A DNA stretch of 64,000 nucleotides from Psychrobacillus sp042945595 (GCF_042945595.1 NZ_CP168493.1:1240001-1304000); one strand, 5' to 3'; positions 17,036 through 25,973 are shown, counted from the first letter of the stretch. Notes: generated from the letters alone by a model not told the origin. Program-made: numbers and translations.

Positions 17036-17965
17036 ATGAAAATAGTTACAGTAGAAGATATTGTCCGTCGGTTTTCTTTTGAGGTGTTAACAGGACAAGA
17101 ACAATTGGCAAGAGAATTAAAGAAAACCAAAGTACGTCGACCAGGACTAGAGTTTATGGATAAATTCGATTTCATTGCGACTGAATATGTGCAGATTTTG
17201 GGGAAAAATGAAATTAATTATTTACATACACTTACAGAGGATGAATGTAAACTTCGCATCGGAAATATTGTGCAATACGATCCTCCGTGCATTGTGATTA
17301 CATCGAATCAAGAAGAGCCGCTCGGACTAATAGACTACTGTGTAGAAAAGAAGATTCCGGTATTGCGTACATACGACACGATGAGTGAAGTTTGTGAGAA
17401 ATTGGATGCATTTGTTGTAAAAGCGATGGCACCAGAAATTGCAATTCACGGAGTATGTGTAAATGTCTCTGGGATTGGTATTCTTTTGCGAGGCAAGTCT
17501 GGAGTTGGAAAAAGTGAAACGGCCCACACATTAATAGGACGGGGTCATCGACTGGTGGCGGATGATATCGTCGTTTTGAAGAAATTAAGCCCCCAAACTC
17601 TACTAGGCTCACATAATGATAAAAATAAAGAATTTCTCGCTTTGCGTAGTATTGGCCTCTTAAATGTCGTTCGACTTTACGGAAGAGCCGCTTTTCAAGA
17701 AGAAACACGAATTGCACTCGATATTGAACTGACAAAATGGGAGCATAATGCTTTGAATAATGAACTAGAGTTAGAATCGAAATTCACGGAATATATGGGT
17801 GTTCAAATTCCACATATTCAAATTCAACTACAGCCAGGTCGTGATGTTGCTGGTTTAATAGAAGCAGCAGCGAATAACTGGTATTTAAAGCAGCAAGGGT
17901 ATAGTGCTGCGGAGGATTTTGTTAAGAGACTCGAACAAGATTTTGATGATTCTAAATCTAACTAA
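17036..17965 (+). CDS. hprK: HPr kinase/phosphorylase family protein, divergent signature
   Basis: HprK phosphorylates HPr at Ser46 in carbon catabolite control. This 309-residue protein keeps the N-terminal domain (RRPGLEFMDKFDFIATEYVQILG), the P-loop GKSGVGKSE at 153-161 and GHRLVADD after it. The second HprK signature, normally close to EIRGLGIINVMTLFG, reads FLALRSIGLLNVVRLYG here, losing the usual Glu and the Arg-Gly pair. There is no lgt or ppaX neighbour, as there is at the standard hprK locus. It may therefore be a paralogue with an altered target. ATG 17036 fits the usual N-terminus; upstream starts add 11 residues. Neither start has a good ribosome site. Confidence 0.75.
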   Translation: MKIVTVEDIVRRFSFEVLTGQEQLARELKKTKVRRPGLEFMDKFDFIATEYVQILGKNEINYLHTLTEDECKLRIGNIVQYDPPCIVITSNQEEPLGLIDYCVEKKIPVLRTYDTMSEVCEKLDAFVVKAMAPEIAIHGVCVNVSGIGILLRGKSGVGKSETAHTLIGRGHRLVADDIVVLKKLSPQTLLGSHNDKNKEFLALRSIGLLNVVRLYGRAAFQEETRIALDIELTKWEHNALNNELELESKFTEYMGVQIPHIQIQLQPGRDVAGLIEAAANNWYLKQQGYSAAEDFVKRLEQDFDDSKSN

Positions 17966-18019
17966 GGTCCATAAAAGTACCAAATTAGAAAAAAGCGTAA
18001 AAATAAATAGTAAAATAGA

Positions 18020-18056
18020 AAAAGAAGACATGTACAGATAAAGTACATGTCTTTTT
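18020..18056 (+). terminator. terminator after the hprK-like gene
   Basis: AAGACATGTAC and GTACATGTCTT form an 11-bp perfect stem with a 7-base loop and a following T run. Confidence 0.85.
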
Positions 18057-18143
18057 GAATTTCATTTCATAATCAGTTCATAAAGGAATGTTATAGTAAT
18101 TATTGTAAGCTTGCAGAGAACGTTTCAAGGAAGGACATGTAAT

Positions 18144-19892
18144 ATGAAAGAAACAATAAACGAAAATAAAAAAGGGAACTGGCGACAGTTTTTTCAACTA
18201 ATAAAAGATACTGAACCACCGAAGCTTTTATTAATCATTGCGCTTTGTATGAGCTTTGCAACAACGGGAGTAGGATTCGTTGTTCCGTTATTCACCAAAG
18301 AATTAGTGGATGGTTTTTCAATTGAGTCACTTAATTATTGGCAAATTACTTTGCTAGTTATTGCATTTATTGCACAAGCAATAGCGAGCGGACTTTCAAT
18401 ATATTTATTAAACCGTGTTGGTCATCATGTCGTAGCTAGTTTAAGAGATCGATTATGGAGAAAACTATTACATTTACCAATAGCCTATTATGATAATAAT
18501 GATACAGGTGAGACACTGAGTCGAGTAACGAATGACACAGCAGTTGTGAAGGAACTTATTACGGAACATCTTGCCAACTGTTTAACGGGTATTATTGCGA
18601 TTATCGGTTCCGTTACCATTCTATTATTTTTGGATTGGAAAATGACATTAGTCATGCTGATTGCCGTTCCGATTGCTATGGTTATTTTAATGTTGTTAGG
18701 GAAACGAATGTTTGTCATTTCAAAAGGAATGCAAGATGAAACGGCAAAATTTACTGCCATATTAAATCAAGTATTACCAGAAACCCGTTTAGTCAAAGCA
18801 TCCAATGCAGAAGAATTGGAATATAATCGTGGTAAGAAAGGCATTACCAATCTGTTCAAGTTTGGTTTAAAAGAAGCGAAAATACATGCACTCATTACTC
18901 CTTTAATTTCTTTTGTTCTGATGATCGTACTTGTTACGATAATAGGCTACGGGGGTATTCGTGTTTCTTCTGGAGAACTTACAGCTGGTGATATGGTAGC
19001 ATTTATTTTATATTTAATACAAATTATTATTCCAATGACTCAGCTAACAATGTTCTTTACTCAGTTGCAAAAAGCAATGGGTGCAACGGAGCGAATTAGT
19101 TCAGTACTTCAACATGAGGAAGAAGAAGTTCATGTGGGTACCGTATTAAAGTCTGTAACTGAACCCATTCATCTGCATCATGTAGACTTTGCATATGGAA
19201 AAGAACGGATATTAGCGGACATTGATTTTACCATTGAACCAGGAAAAGTAACTGCCATTGTTGGACCAAGTGGAGGAGGGAAGACAACTACATTTTCACT
19301 TTTGGAACGTTTTTATCAACCTACTAAAGGAACGATTACGCTTGGAAATAAGCCAATTGATACGTTTTCTTTACATTCTTGGAGAAGTCATATCGGATAC
19401 GTTGCTCAGGAAAGCGCCCTCATATCTGGAACAATACGCGATAACATTTGCTATGGGATAGAAAGGGAAGTAGAGGATGAGGAACTTGAAAGGGTTGCGG
19501 AAATGGCATATGCTGAACAATTTATTCAAGCACTTCCACATAAGTTTGATACAGAAGTAGGAGAACGAGGAGTCAAACTTTCTGGAGGGCAACGACAACG
19601 AATTGCAATTGCGCGAGCATTATTACGTAATCCTCAAATATTAATGCTTGATGAAGCGACATCTAGTCTCGATAGTAATTCGGAAATCTATGTTCAAAAA
19701 GCATTGGATAATTTGATGAAAGGAAGAACGACACTTGTAATAGCGCACCGTCTATCTACAGTTGTAGATGCAGACAACATTTTATTTGTGGAAAAAGGAC
19801 ATATTACAGGAAGTGGAACGCATAATACGCTATTTCAATCGCATGAGATGTACAGAGAGTTTGCAAATCAGCAATTGCGTATTCAAGAATAA
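18144..19892 (+). CDS. ABC transporter, fused permease/ATPase (BmrA-type exporter)
   Basis: This 582-residue half-transporter has six membrane helices in the first 310 residues and a C-terminal nucleotide-binding domain. Walker A is GPSGGGKTT, the Q-loop region is HIGYVAQESALISGT, the signature is LSGGQRQRIAIARALL and Walker B is ILMLDEATSSLD, with a terminal H-loop VIAHRLSTV. Homologues such as BmrA export drugs or lipids as dimers. AAGGAAGGA at 18128-18136 supports ATG 18144. A two-component system begins 20 bp downstream, so the exporter and its possible regulator may share a transcript. The substrate is unknown. Confidence 0.93.
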   Translation: MKETINENKKGNWRQFFQLIKDTEPPKLLLIIALCMSFATTGVGFVVPLFTKELVDGFSIESLNYWQITLLVIAFIAQAIASGLSIYLLNRVGHHVVASLRDRLWRKLLHLPIAYYDNNDTGETLSRVTNDTAVVKELITEHLANCLTGIIAIIGSVTILLFLDWKMTLVMLIAVPIAMVILMLLGKRMFVISKGMQDETAKFTAILNQVLPETRLVKASNAEELEYNRGKKGITNLFKFGLKEAKIHALITPLISFVLMIVLVTIIGYGGIRVSSGELTAGDMVAFILYLIQIIIPMTQLTMFFTQLQKAMGATERISSVLQHEEEEVHVGTVLKSVTEPIHLHHVDFAYGKERILADIDFTIEPGKVTAIVGPSGGGKTTTFSLLERFYQPTKGTITLGNKPIDTFSLHSWRSHIGYVAQESALISGTIRDNICYGIEREVEDEELERVAEMAYAEQFIQALPHKFDTEVGERGVKLSGGQRQRIAIARALLRNPQILMLDEATSSLDSNSEIYVQKALDNLMKGRTTLVIAHRLSTVVDADNILFVEKGHITGSGTHNTLFQSHEMYREFANQQLRIQE

Positions 19893-19912
19893 GTTAGAAA
19901 GGATTTGTTGTT

Positions 19913-20590
19913 ATGACAAAACTATTAATAGTAGATGATGATGAACATATTAGAGAGTTAGTGAAAGTATTTTTGCAAAATGAAGGCTTAGACATACTGG
20001 AAGCAGTGGACGGAGTAGATGCAATGTCCAAGCTTGATTCAGAAAAAATAGATATGGTCATTATGGATATTATGATGCCAAATATGGACGGATGGGAATT
20101 ATGCAAGGAAATCCGAAAGTTTTACAATGACTTGCCTATTCTTATGTTGACTGCAAAAGGAGAAACTGCTCAAAAGGTAAAAGGTTTTAATCTTGGAACA
20201 GATGATTATCTTGTTAAACCATTCGAACCTGCTGAATTAATTGTTCGCGTTAAATCCATTCTAAAAAGGTATCATATTTCTTTATCTCAAACGGTGGAAG
20301 TTGGTAATGTCCGGATGAATCGTAATACGTATGAGTTAGAGTATATGGGAGAAAATATTACACTACGATTAAAGGAGTTTGACTTGTTATTTAAATTAGC
20401 GAGTTATCCAGGAAAGACATTCTCACGTGAACAATTAATAGAAGAAATTTGGGGATTTGATTATGAAGGGGATGAACGAACAGTAGATGTTCATATTAAA
20501 AGGTTACGTGAACGATTCCCGAAAGAAAATAGTGGATTTTCCATAAGAACCATTCGCGGTCTTGGATATCGTTTGGAGTTGGGTTCATGA
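19913..20590 (+). CDS. OmpR/PhoB-family response regulator
   Basis: The 225 residues comprise a receiver domain (VDDDE at 7-11, Asp52 in VIMDIMMP, MLTAKGE, LVKPFEPAEL) and a winged-helix DNA-binding domain (LRLKEFDLLFKLASYPGKTFSREQL, ending RTIRGLGYRLE). The ribosome site AGAAAGGA lies before the ATG. It overlaps the downstream kinase gene by 4 bp (ATGA). Its place directly after an ABC exporter resembles drug- or stress-responsive exporter operons. Confidence 0.94.
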   Translation: MTKLLIVDDDEHIRELVKVFLQNEGLDILEAVDGVDAMSKLDSEKIDMVIMDIMMPNMDGWELCKEIRKFYNDLPILMLTAKGETAQKVKGFNLGTDDYLVKPFEPAELIVRVKSILKRYHISLSQTVEVGNVRMNRNTYELEYMGENITLRLKEFDLLFKLASYPGKTFSREQLIEEIWGFDYEGDERTVDVHIKRLRERFPKENSGFSIRTIRGLGYRLELGS

Positions 20591-21657
20591 AGAAATGGAA
20601 GTTCATTGGAAAAGTTCTAGCTGTTATTGCACTTTTTCTTTTAGCTACTACCATTTTTGCATTCCTATCTTTTCATCTAACCTCTTTTCTTTATGACTGG
20701 ATAGGTAAGTATCCTAGAGGGTATTGGCAACAACTTATTACAGTAATAGGTGTAATATTTTTCTTTTGGTGTACAGCAATCATTGTTTTTTTATTTGGTT
20801 CCAAGAGACAGCGAGTTTATTGGGATACGATTGTTGCTGCTTTACGACAAATGTCAACTGGAGATTTTAATGTGAAATTAGACCTTAAAGCAAATGGAGA
20901 AGATCAATTTGGACAGTTGATAAGCGGGATAAACAATATGGCAATTGAGTTAGGCGAAATGGAGAAAATGCGGCAAGAGTTTATCTCCAATGTTTCGCAT
21001 GAAATTCAGTCTCCTCTTACATCCATTAATGGTTTTGCAAAAGCGTTGAAAAACATTGACTTGACGGATGAGAAACGACTTCATTATTTAACAATTATTG
21101 AAACGGAAAGCAATCGACTCTCCAAGATTAGTGATAATTTACTGAAGTTAACGTCTTTAGAATCACAACATCACCCTTTTGAACCGAAAAAATATAGACT
21201 AGATAAACAGTTGCGCAATGTTGTCTTAGCGTGTGAACCAACCTGGGTAGGGAAAGATATTGAAATGGACATTCAGTTAGAAAAGATTTTAATAGAAGCC
21301 GATGAAGATCTGATGAATCAGGTGTGGATGAACATACTTAGTAATAGTATTAAATTTACGCCCAATGCAGGTACGATTTGCATTCGTTTATGGAAACAAG
21401 AGGATGCAGTGATTACTTCCATCACGGATAACGGAATAGGGATGACAGCAGAGGACCAATTGCATATTTTTGAACGATTCTTTAAATCTGACCAATCGAG
21501 AACGATATCAAATGGGGGAAGTGGCTTAGGACTTTCTATTGTGAAAAAGATTGTAGAAATGCATCACGGCACAATCTCTGTACAGAGTAAGGTTGAGGAG
21601 AAAACAACATTTCTTACAACATTGCCTATACTTCAGAGGGTAGTAGCAGAGAAATAG
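20587..21657 (+). CDS. HAMP-domain sensor histidine kinase
   Basis: This 356-residue kinase has two N-terminal helices (about 10-35 and 48-72) separated by only about a dozen residues, so there is almost no extracellular sensor: an intramembrane-sensing type. A HAMP linker (about 72-125) and a phospho-acceptor His138 in NVSHEIQSPLTS follow, then the ATPase domain (NILSNSIKFTP, DNGIGM, GGSGLGLSIVKKI). The H-box has Gln where Arg is usual (HEIQSP), which is common in this subgroup. It is coupled to the response regulator gene by a 4-bp overlap. Confidence 0.93.
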   Translation: MKKWKFIGKVLAVIALFLLATTIFAFLSFHLTSFLYDWIGKYPRGYWQQLITVIGVIFFFWCTAIIVFLFGSKRQRVYWDTIVAALRQMSTGDFNVKLDLKANGEDQFGQLISGINNMAIELGEMEKMRQEFISNVSHEIQSPLTSINGFAKALKNIDLTDEKRLHYLTIIETESNRLSKISDNLLKLTSLESQHHPFEPKKYRLDKQLRNVVLACEPTWVGKDIEMDIQLEKILIEADEDLMNQVWMNILSNSIKFTPNAGTICIRLWKQEDAVITSITDNGIGMTAEDQLHIFERFFKSDQSRTISNGGSGLGLSIVKKIVEMHHGTISVQSKVEEKTTFLTTLPILQRVVAEK

Positions 21658-21701
21658 CTAGCCCTTATAAAGCAATTAGTAGTTGATTAGATCGAAGAAG
21701 A

Positions 21702-21739
21702 GAATGTACATTACTAAAATTACTTAGTAATGTACATTC
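21702..21739. repeat. perfect 15-bp inverted repeat (hairpin) between convergent genes
   Basis: GAATGTACATTACTA and TAGTAATGTACATTC pair perfectly around 8 bases. The arms themselves contain the palindrome TGTACA. There is no T run on either side, so it is either a Rho-independent terminator of poor form or a protein-binding palindrome. It sits between the kinase and the pmbA-like gene. Confidence 0.7.
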
Positions 21740-21793
21740 ATGCAATTTTATCCACAAACCAAGATTAAAAATTATACAGCAAATTTATTTTTT

Positions 21794-23137
21794 TTAATCA
21801 ACCGTAACCGAAAGCTCTTTTACTCGCAAAGATGGAGAACCAAAACCGCCTGGAAGGAAATGTATATCTGAACCAATTTCTTCGATCTCTTTCATATAGT
21901 CGAAGAAGTTACCGGCGATCGTCATTTGTTTAACAGGCGCGGAAATTTTGCCATCTTGAATATAGAAACCTTTTGCAGCAAGCGAAAAATCTCCAGAAAT
22001 CGTATTAGTGCCCGAATGTAGACCAGATAACTCTGTAATGAGAACTCCATTTGTTACGGAAGCAATTAAGTCTTCCTTCGTTCTTTTACCGGGTGCAATG
22101 TACATATTTTGCGGTGCAATAGTAAGTGTGCTTTTATAGGATGCTTTATGTGCATGTCCAGTTGTTTCTACTCCCTCCATTTTTGCAGTTTTTCGGTTAT
22201 GAAGAAGTGTTTCAAGTGTACCATTTGATACGATGGCACGTTTTCTTGTTGCCACGCCTTCTCCGTCGAAATTTGAACCTGTAACTGCATCTGGATGAGA
22301 AGGACCATCAAGCAGCGTGAAGATTTCAGATGCGACTTTTTCACCGACTTTTCCTTTTAAAAGAGACTGATCCTTTTGTGTATTTTCAGCTGAAAAGATC
22401 GGTGTGTATGTTGCAAGTAAAGATGCAGCTGCGTCATGTCGCATGATGATTGTGTATTTACCAACAGGAATTGATTTTTCACCGAGATTTGATAGCGCTT
22501 CTTCAGCCGCTTCTCTCGCAATTTCATCGGCATCAAGAGAGCTAAAATCACGCGTCATTTTAATGAAACTACCTGTTTTCATTTCTTCTCCATCTTTCAC
22601 TACAGTGGATACGAAGATGATTAATCCATTCTTTTTTTCATCTATTGAAAGGCCTTTATTGTTTGCGATTACTCTGTCTCCGGAAAAATCTTGTAGAATG
22701 CAGTAATTAAGCGTGACAATCCGGGGGTCGTATGCCAGTACTTTCTTTTCAATCAACTTAATAAGTTCAATTTTTTCTGGAATTGGGACATTTGCGAGTT
22801 CTTGGCTGTAAAATTTATGCCCTGTGTACTCTTTACTTCCTTCGAAAATATCAGTGCCATCATCTTCATCGAGGACATCTGCATTCGCTTTCGCTTTGTC
22901 GATCAAAAAAGAGATGGAATCTTCATCTAATTTTTCCGTGTAGGCATAACCCATTTTCCCATTATATAGACCTCGTAGACTAAGACCACCATCTTCGGAA
23001 GTTTCGTAGCTATCAATTTCGCCTTTGAAAATCATGCATTGAAATGTTTCAGTATGCTCATAATACACTTCAGCTTCTTTGAAACCAGCATCCATTGCCT
23101 TTATTAAAAGTTCTTTTTGGAATTCTGTAATATTCAT
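21794..23137 (-). CDS. TldD/PmbA family protein (TldE/PmbA-like, non-catalytic partner)
   Basis: This 447-residue protein belongs to the TldD/TldE family, whose heterodimer is a metallopeptidase that matures peptide antibiotics and cuts unfolded peptides. It lacks the HExxxH metal motif found in its upstream neighbour and matches the TldE (PmbA) half: the N-terminus IKAMDAGFKEAEVYYE, the DGEGVATRKRAIVSNGTL region, and the end FLPGGFGSPSLRVKELSV. It starts 3 bp after the tldD stop, so the two are co-expressed at a fixed ratio. No peptide precursor gene is seen beside it. Confidence 0.9.
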   Translation of the reverse strand: MNITEFQKELLIKAMDAGFKEAEVYYEHTETFQCMIFKGEIDSYETSEDGGLSLRGLYNGKMGYAYTEKLDEDSISFLIDKAKANADVLDEDDGTDIFEGSKEYTGHKFYSQELANVPIPEKIELIKLIEKKVLAYDPRIVTLNYCILQDFSGDRVIANNKGLSIDEKKNGLIIFVSTVVKDGEEMKTGSFIKMTRDFSSLDADEIAREAAEEALSNLGEKSIPVGKYTIIMRHDAAASLLATYTPIFSAENTQKDQSLLKGKVGEKVASEIFTLLDGPSHPDAVTGSNFDGEGVATRKRAIVSNGTLETLLHNRKTAKMEGVETTGHAHKASYKSTLTIAPQNMYIAPGKRTKEDLIASVTNGVLITELSGLHSGTNTISGDFSLAAKGFYIQDGKISAPVKQMTIAGNFFDYMKEIEEIGSDIHFLPGGFGSPSLRVKELSVTVD

Positions 23138-23140
23138 CTT

Positions 23141-24529
23141 TTATTCCCCCTTTGTCCCACCAACTGTAATTTCACTTATGCGAATCATCGGCTGACCAAC
23201 ATTGACTGGGAGGCTTCCACTCAACGATCCACACATTCCCGCACCATGGGCAAGGTTATTTCCAACGCGATCCACAAGTTGTAATGATTTAGCCCCATTA
23301 CCAATTAGTGTTGCACCTCGAACGGGACGGCCAACTTTTCCATCTTTCACGAGATACGCCTCCATTACAGAAAAGTTGTAATCCCCAGTTGCTGGATTTA
23401 CGGAGCCTCCACCCATATATTTTGCATATATTCCGTTTTCCGTTGAAGCAATAATTTCTTCTGGTGTCGATTTCCCAGGTGCGATATACGTATTTGTCAT
23501 ACGAGAAGTTGGATTGAAACGATATGACTCACGTCGTGAGGATCCAGTTGCTTCTGTATTCATACGACGAGCATTAAATTTATCCACGAGATAACCTTTC
23601 AAAATCCCATTTTCAATTAAGACATTTTTACGAGTTTTCTCCCCTTCATCATCAATAGAAAGTGAACCCCATTCGTTTGGAAGTGTTCCATCATCAATGT
23701 ATGTCACGATATCTGGAGCAACCTTCTCACCAATACGATTCGCAAATACGGAATTATTTTTAGCAACTGAAGTTGCTTCAAGACCGTGTCCACACGCTTC
23801 ATGGAAAATAACTCCACCAAATTCATTGTCGATTATTACTGGAAACTTTCCGCTTGGACATTCATCTGCTTCGAGCATCGTCACCGCAATACGCGACGCT
23901 TCTCCTGCATAATGTTCGAGATCTAGGTTTTCGATAAATTCAAAACCAGCGTGGGCACCTGGACCGTAGAAACCTGTTTGCATTTCAACGCCATCGGAAG
24001 CGGTTGCCTGAATGGATAGCCTGCTATGGACACGAGTGTCTTCTACAAATTTACCTTCTGAATTGGCAATTAGCACATTCTGTTCTTCGTCCATATAGCG
24101 AAGTTTAACCTGCTGGATGCGCTCGTCATAATTTCTCGCGATATCATTAGCCTTTCTCATAACAGCTACTTTCCTAGCTTGTTCAACTGTTTGTGGCATT
24201 TGTTGAATATGGTGAATGGGAATAAATGTTCCTTTTTGAAGCGGATGAATGATGCCTTGCGCTCCTCCTTTTATTGCTAGCGCAGCACGTTTTGCCGCTA
24301 GCAATAAGCCTTCTTCCGAGAAATCAGTCGTATACGTGTAAATGCTTTGAAGACCCGAAAAAATACGGATACCTATTCCAAATTCACGACCAGATATGCT
24401 TTTCTCTATTTTTCCACTCTGCAATTCCATGGTGTTCACATATTTATCTTCAATGAACACTTCAGAAAAATCACCGCCAGTCGCGAGTGCGGCTTCTAGC
24501 ACGTTTTCAATAACAGATTGTTTGATCAT
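23141..24529 (-). CDS. tldD: metallopeptidase TldD
   Basis: This 462-residue catalytic member of the TldD/TldE pair has the zinc motif HEACGH at residues 243-248, followed by GLEATSV and the conserved SIDDEGEKTRKNVLIENGILKGYL-type core (split here for length). Near the C-terminus GAGMCGSLSGSLPV is typical. With the downstream TldE-like protein it should form the active heterodimeric protease in the cytoplasm. The ribosome site GAAGGGGGAAG lies before the ATG. Confidence 0.93.
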   Translation of the reverse strand: MIKQSVIENVLEAALATGGDFSEVFIEDKYVNTMELQSGKIEKSISGREFGIGIRIFSGLQSIYTYTTDFSEEGLLLAAKRAALAIKGGAQGIIHPLQKGTFIPIHHIQQMPQTVEQARKVAVMRKANDIARNYDERIQQVKLRYMDEEQNVLIANSEGKFVEDTRVHSRLSIQATASDGVEMQTGFYGPGAHAGFEFIENLDLEHYAGEASRIAVTMLEADECPSGKFPVIIDNEFGGVIFHEACGHGLEATSVAKNNSVFANRIGEKVAPDIVTYIDDGTLPNEWGSLSIDDEGEKTRKNVLIENGILKGYLVDKFNARRMNTEATGSSRRESYRFNPTSRMTNTYIAPGKSTPEEIIASTENGIYAKYMGGGSVNPATGDYNFSVMEAYLVKDGKVGRPVRGATLIGNGAKSLQLVDRVGNNLAHGAGMCGSLSGSLPVNVGQPMIRISEITVGGTKGE

Positions 24530-24950
24530 ATTTTCTTCCCCCTTCTCCTAAAATTATAGCTTAATATCGATACGAATAAATAAAATAAACTGATAATTTA
24601 GTGTTTTTTGTTTAAAAGCCACTATATATTTATATGAAATACTAGGGAGAAATTATTAATAAGAGTAATTATTTTTATTATGATAATGAAAATGTTGAAA
24701 AGAACAGTTAAGTGAATAGGGGGAAACTTTATGATATTAATTGGCTGGAGATTTTGTGATATTTAATTTGATAGAACCTTAAAAAAGCCCAATCACATAA
24801 ATTGATGATTTGGCTACTTTTAAACATAAGTTTATAAATTTTTATGCTGTGAACAGGTTAATTTCCGCTCAGACGGATACTTTCAAAGGGCAAGCATCAA
24901 GGAATTCCCTCGCTGCGCTTTAGTCCAGATTCTCCATAAAATTCTTCTTT

Positions 24951-25032
24951 ATAGTGTATCAAATGTTTAGTCCAAAGCACTCTAGAAATAGAGAAGACAA
25001 GGTGCACTTAAAGGGCGCTTGCGTTTTTCTTA
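24951..25032 (+). repeat. 82-bp direct repeat, copy 1
   Basis: It matches 25814-25895 with only a few differences. The shared core includes GTCCAAAGCACTCTAGAAAT and ends GCTTGCGTTTTTCTTA. The copies are 863 bp apart in the same orientation. Confidence 0.85.
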
Positions 25033-25079
25033 TTCAATTAGTTTACTAAAACCTTTATGGTATTAGACAATCAACTAGG

Positions 25080-25147
25080 AAGGATTACTAATAAAACAGT
25101 TTTGTCTGAAGTATATCGAGACAGTAATCCTTTTTTTAGAGATAAGA
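25080..25147 (+). terminator. two-stem hairpin with T7 tail (terminator or small-RNA 3' end)
   Basis: AAGGATTACT (25080-25089) pairs with AGTAATCCTT (25133-25142), followed by T7. Inside the 43-base loop TGTCT pairs with AGACA. No gene lies upstream on the plus strand for over 500 bp, so it may end a non-coding transcript or be a relic. Confidence 0.5.
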
Positions 25148-25221
25148 AAGTATATGGATTTTCGTCCTACGAAACCAGTGTTCCTAGTACTTTAAAGAAT
25201 TAATTAATACCGCGGATTTCC

Positions 25222-25402
25222 GTTTCAGGTGGACGCTTTCCGCGGGGTGAGCGATGAGCCATCACCGCCGCATTCGCGTCGTTTGCGATGTCTCATCTGT
25301 CTCCGAGGAACGAAGGCTAAGAGCGCCACATCGTGTGGCAACGCCTTCGTGACCAACATCCTGTTGGCCTCCGTCTGGAGTCGCCACCTTTCACTACAAT
25401 CC
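25222..25402 (+). repeat. GC-rich modular dispersed repeat, full-length copy
   Basis: The segment is far GC-richer than its surroundings. It begins with GGTGGACGCTTTCCGCGGGG and ends near GGAGTCGCCACC. The same outer parts occur in inverse orientation at 33745-33866. This copy has an extra middle module of about 70 bp with nested hairpins: CGAAGGC..GCCTTCG enclosing GCCACA..TGTGGC, then CCAACA..TGTTGG. Confidence 0.8.
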
Positions 25403-25591
25403 ATTAAGTGAGTAGTTCCTAATAAAAAAGTATATGAAATTGATATACTAGAAATCCAGTATTCACAAAGACTTGAAGTGATTTTAATGGTGTCTTCCTT
25501 AAGCAGGATTTCCTATATGTTTTTACTTTTATCGTACACAGTATACATGAATAGCGGGTAGATGATTAGAATTGGTGGGGTCTGAAAAAAT

Positions 25592-25668
25592 AGGTAGTAT
25601 TCATTGATAAAGAAGCGCTGAGCGGACGAAATTGCATCTTCGCCCGATTTTAAAAGAATAGGTAAGTA
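25592..25668 (+). repeat. dispersed repeat, copy matching 62810-62882
   Basis: The blocks TAGTATTCATTGATAAAGAA and GGACGAAATTGCATC, followed by a run of T and A, are shared with 62810-62882 in the same orientation. Neither copy codes for protein. Confidence 0.75.
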
Positions 25669-25721
25669 TTTATTCTCTCATTAACCAAAACAAATGCATT
25701 ATGTCTTTACATATTTCAAGA

Positions 25722-25800
25722 AGGCGACGGACAAACAACCGCCACAAGATTACCGAAAAAAGTGGATGGAGAAGTGACGCAGTCACTTCTCCATCCACAA
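25722..25800. repeat. dispersed repeat containing a perfect 17-bp hairpin
   Basis: GTGGATGGAGAAGTGAC (25762-25778) pairs perfectly with GTCACTTCTCCATCCAC (25782-25798) around the loop GCA. The left flank, GACGGACAAACAA followed by AAGATTACCGAAAA, recurs at 48455-48535 with a degenerate hairpin. ORF 25670-25864 on the minus strand reads through this element. Confidence 0.75.
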
Positions 25801-25813
25801 AAATTCCCATGGT

Positions 25814-25895
25814 AATAGTGTAGCCTATGTTTCGTCCAAAGCACTCTAGAAATAGAGAAGACAAAATGCACTTAAAGGACGCTTGCGTTTTTCTT
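25814..25895 (+). repeat. 82-bp direct repeat, copy 2
   Basis: It is the second copy of the 24951-25032 sequence, same orientation, ending one base before the terminator-like stem at 25897. Confidence 0.85.
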
Positions 25896-25896
25896 A

Positions 25897-25948
25897 GAAG
25901 GTGTAGATGAATCCTCCAATGAATTCATCTTCACCTTCATTTTTTTTC
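25897..25948 (+). terminator. strong terminator-like hairpin
   Basis: GAAGGTGTAGATGAAT pairs with ATTCATCTTCACCTTC (one mismatch) around a 10-base loop and is followed by a T-rich run. No gene precedes it on the plus strand, so it is orphaned. Confidence 0.75.
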
Positions 25949-25973
25949 GTTAAGTAGCTCAATTATATAATTT

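Noticed and set aside
17298..17735. 145-codon minus-strand ORF
   Set aside because: It lies wholly inside the HPr kinase-like gene on the opposite strand; the plus-strand frame has clear family motifs.
21794..24529. Ribosomal-peptide antibiotic cluster based on tldD/pmbA
   Set aside because: No precursor peptide, modification enzyme or dedicated exporter is beside the pair; the ABC exporter at 18144 is separated and on the other strand.
25229..25411. 60-codon ORF on + inside the GC-rich repeat
   Set aside because: It is open only because the element is GC-rich, has no ribosome site, and the inverted copy at 33745 does not preserve it.
25670..25864. 64-codon minus-strand ORF (VDGEVTASLLHPLF)
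   Set aside because: It reads through a 17-bp perfect hairpin and dispersed repeat, and has no ribosome site or recognisable product.
24894..25900. CRISPR array suggested by repeated units
   Set aside because: The repeats are long, few and unevenly spaced, with no constant spacer length and no cas genes.
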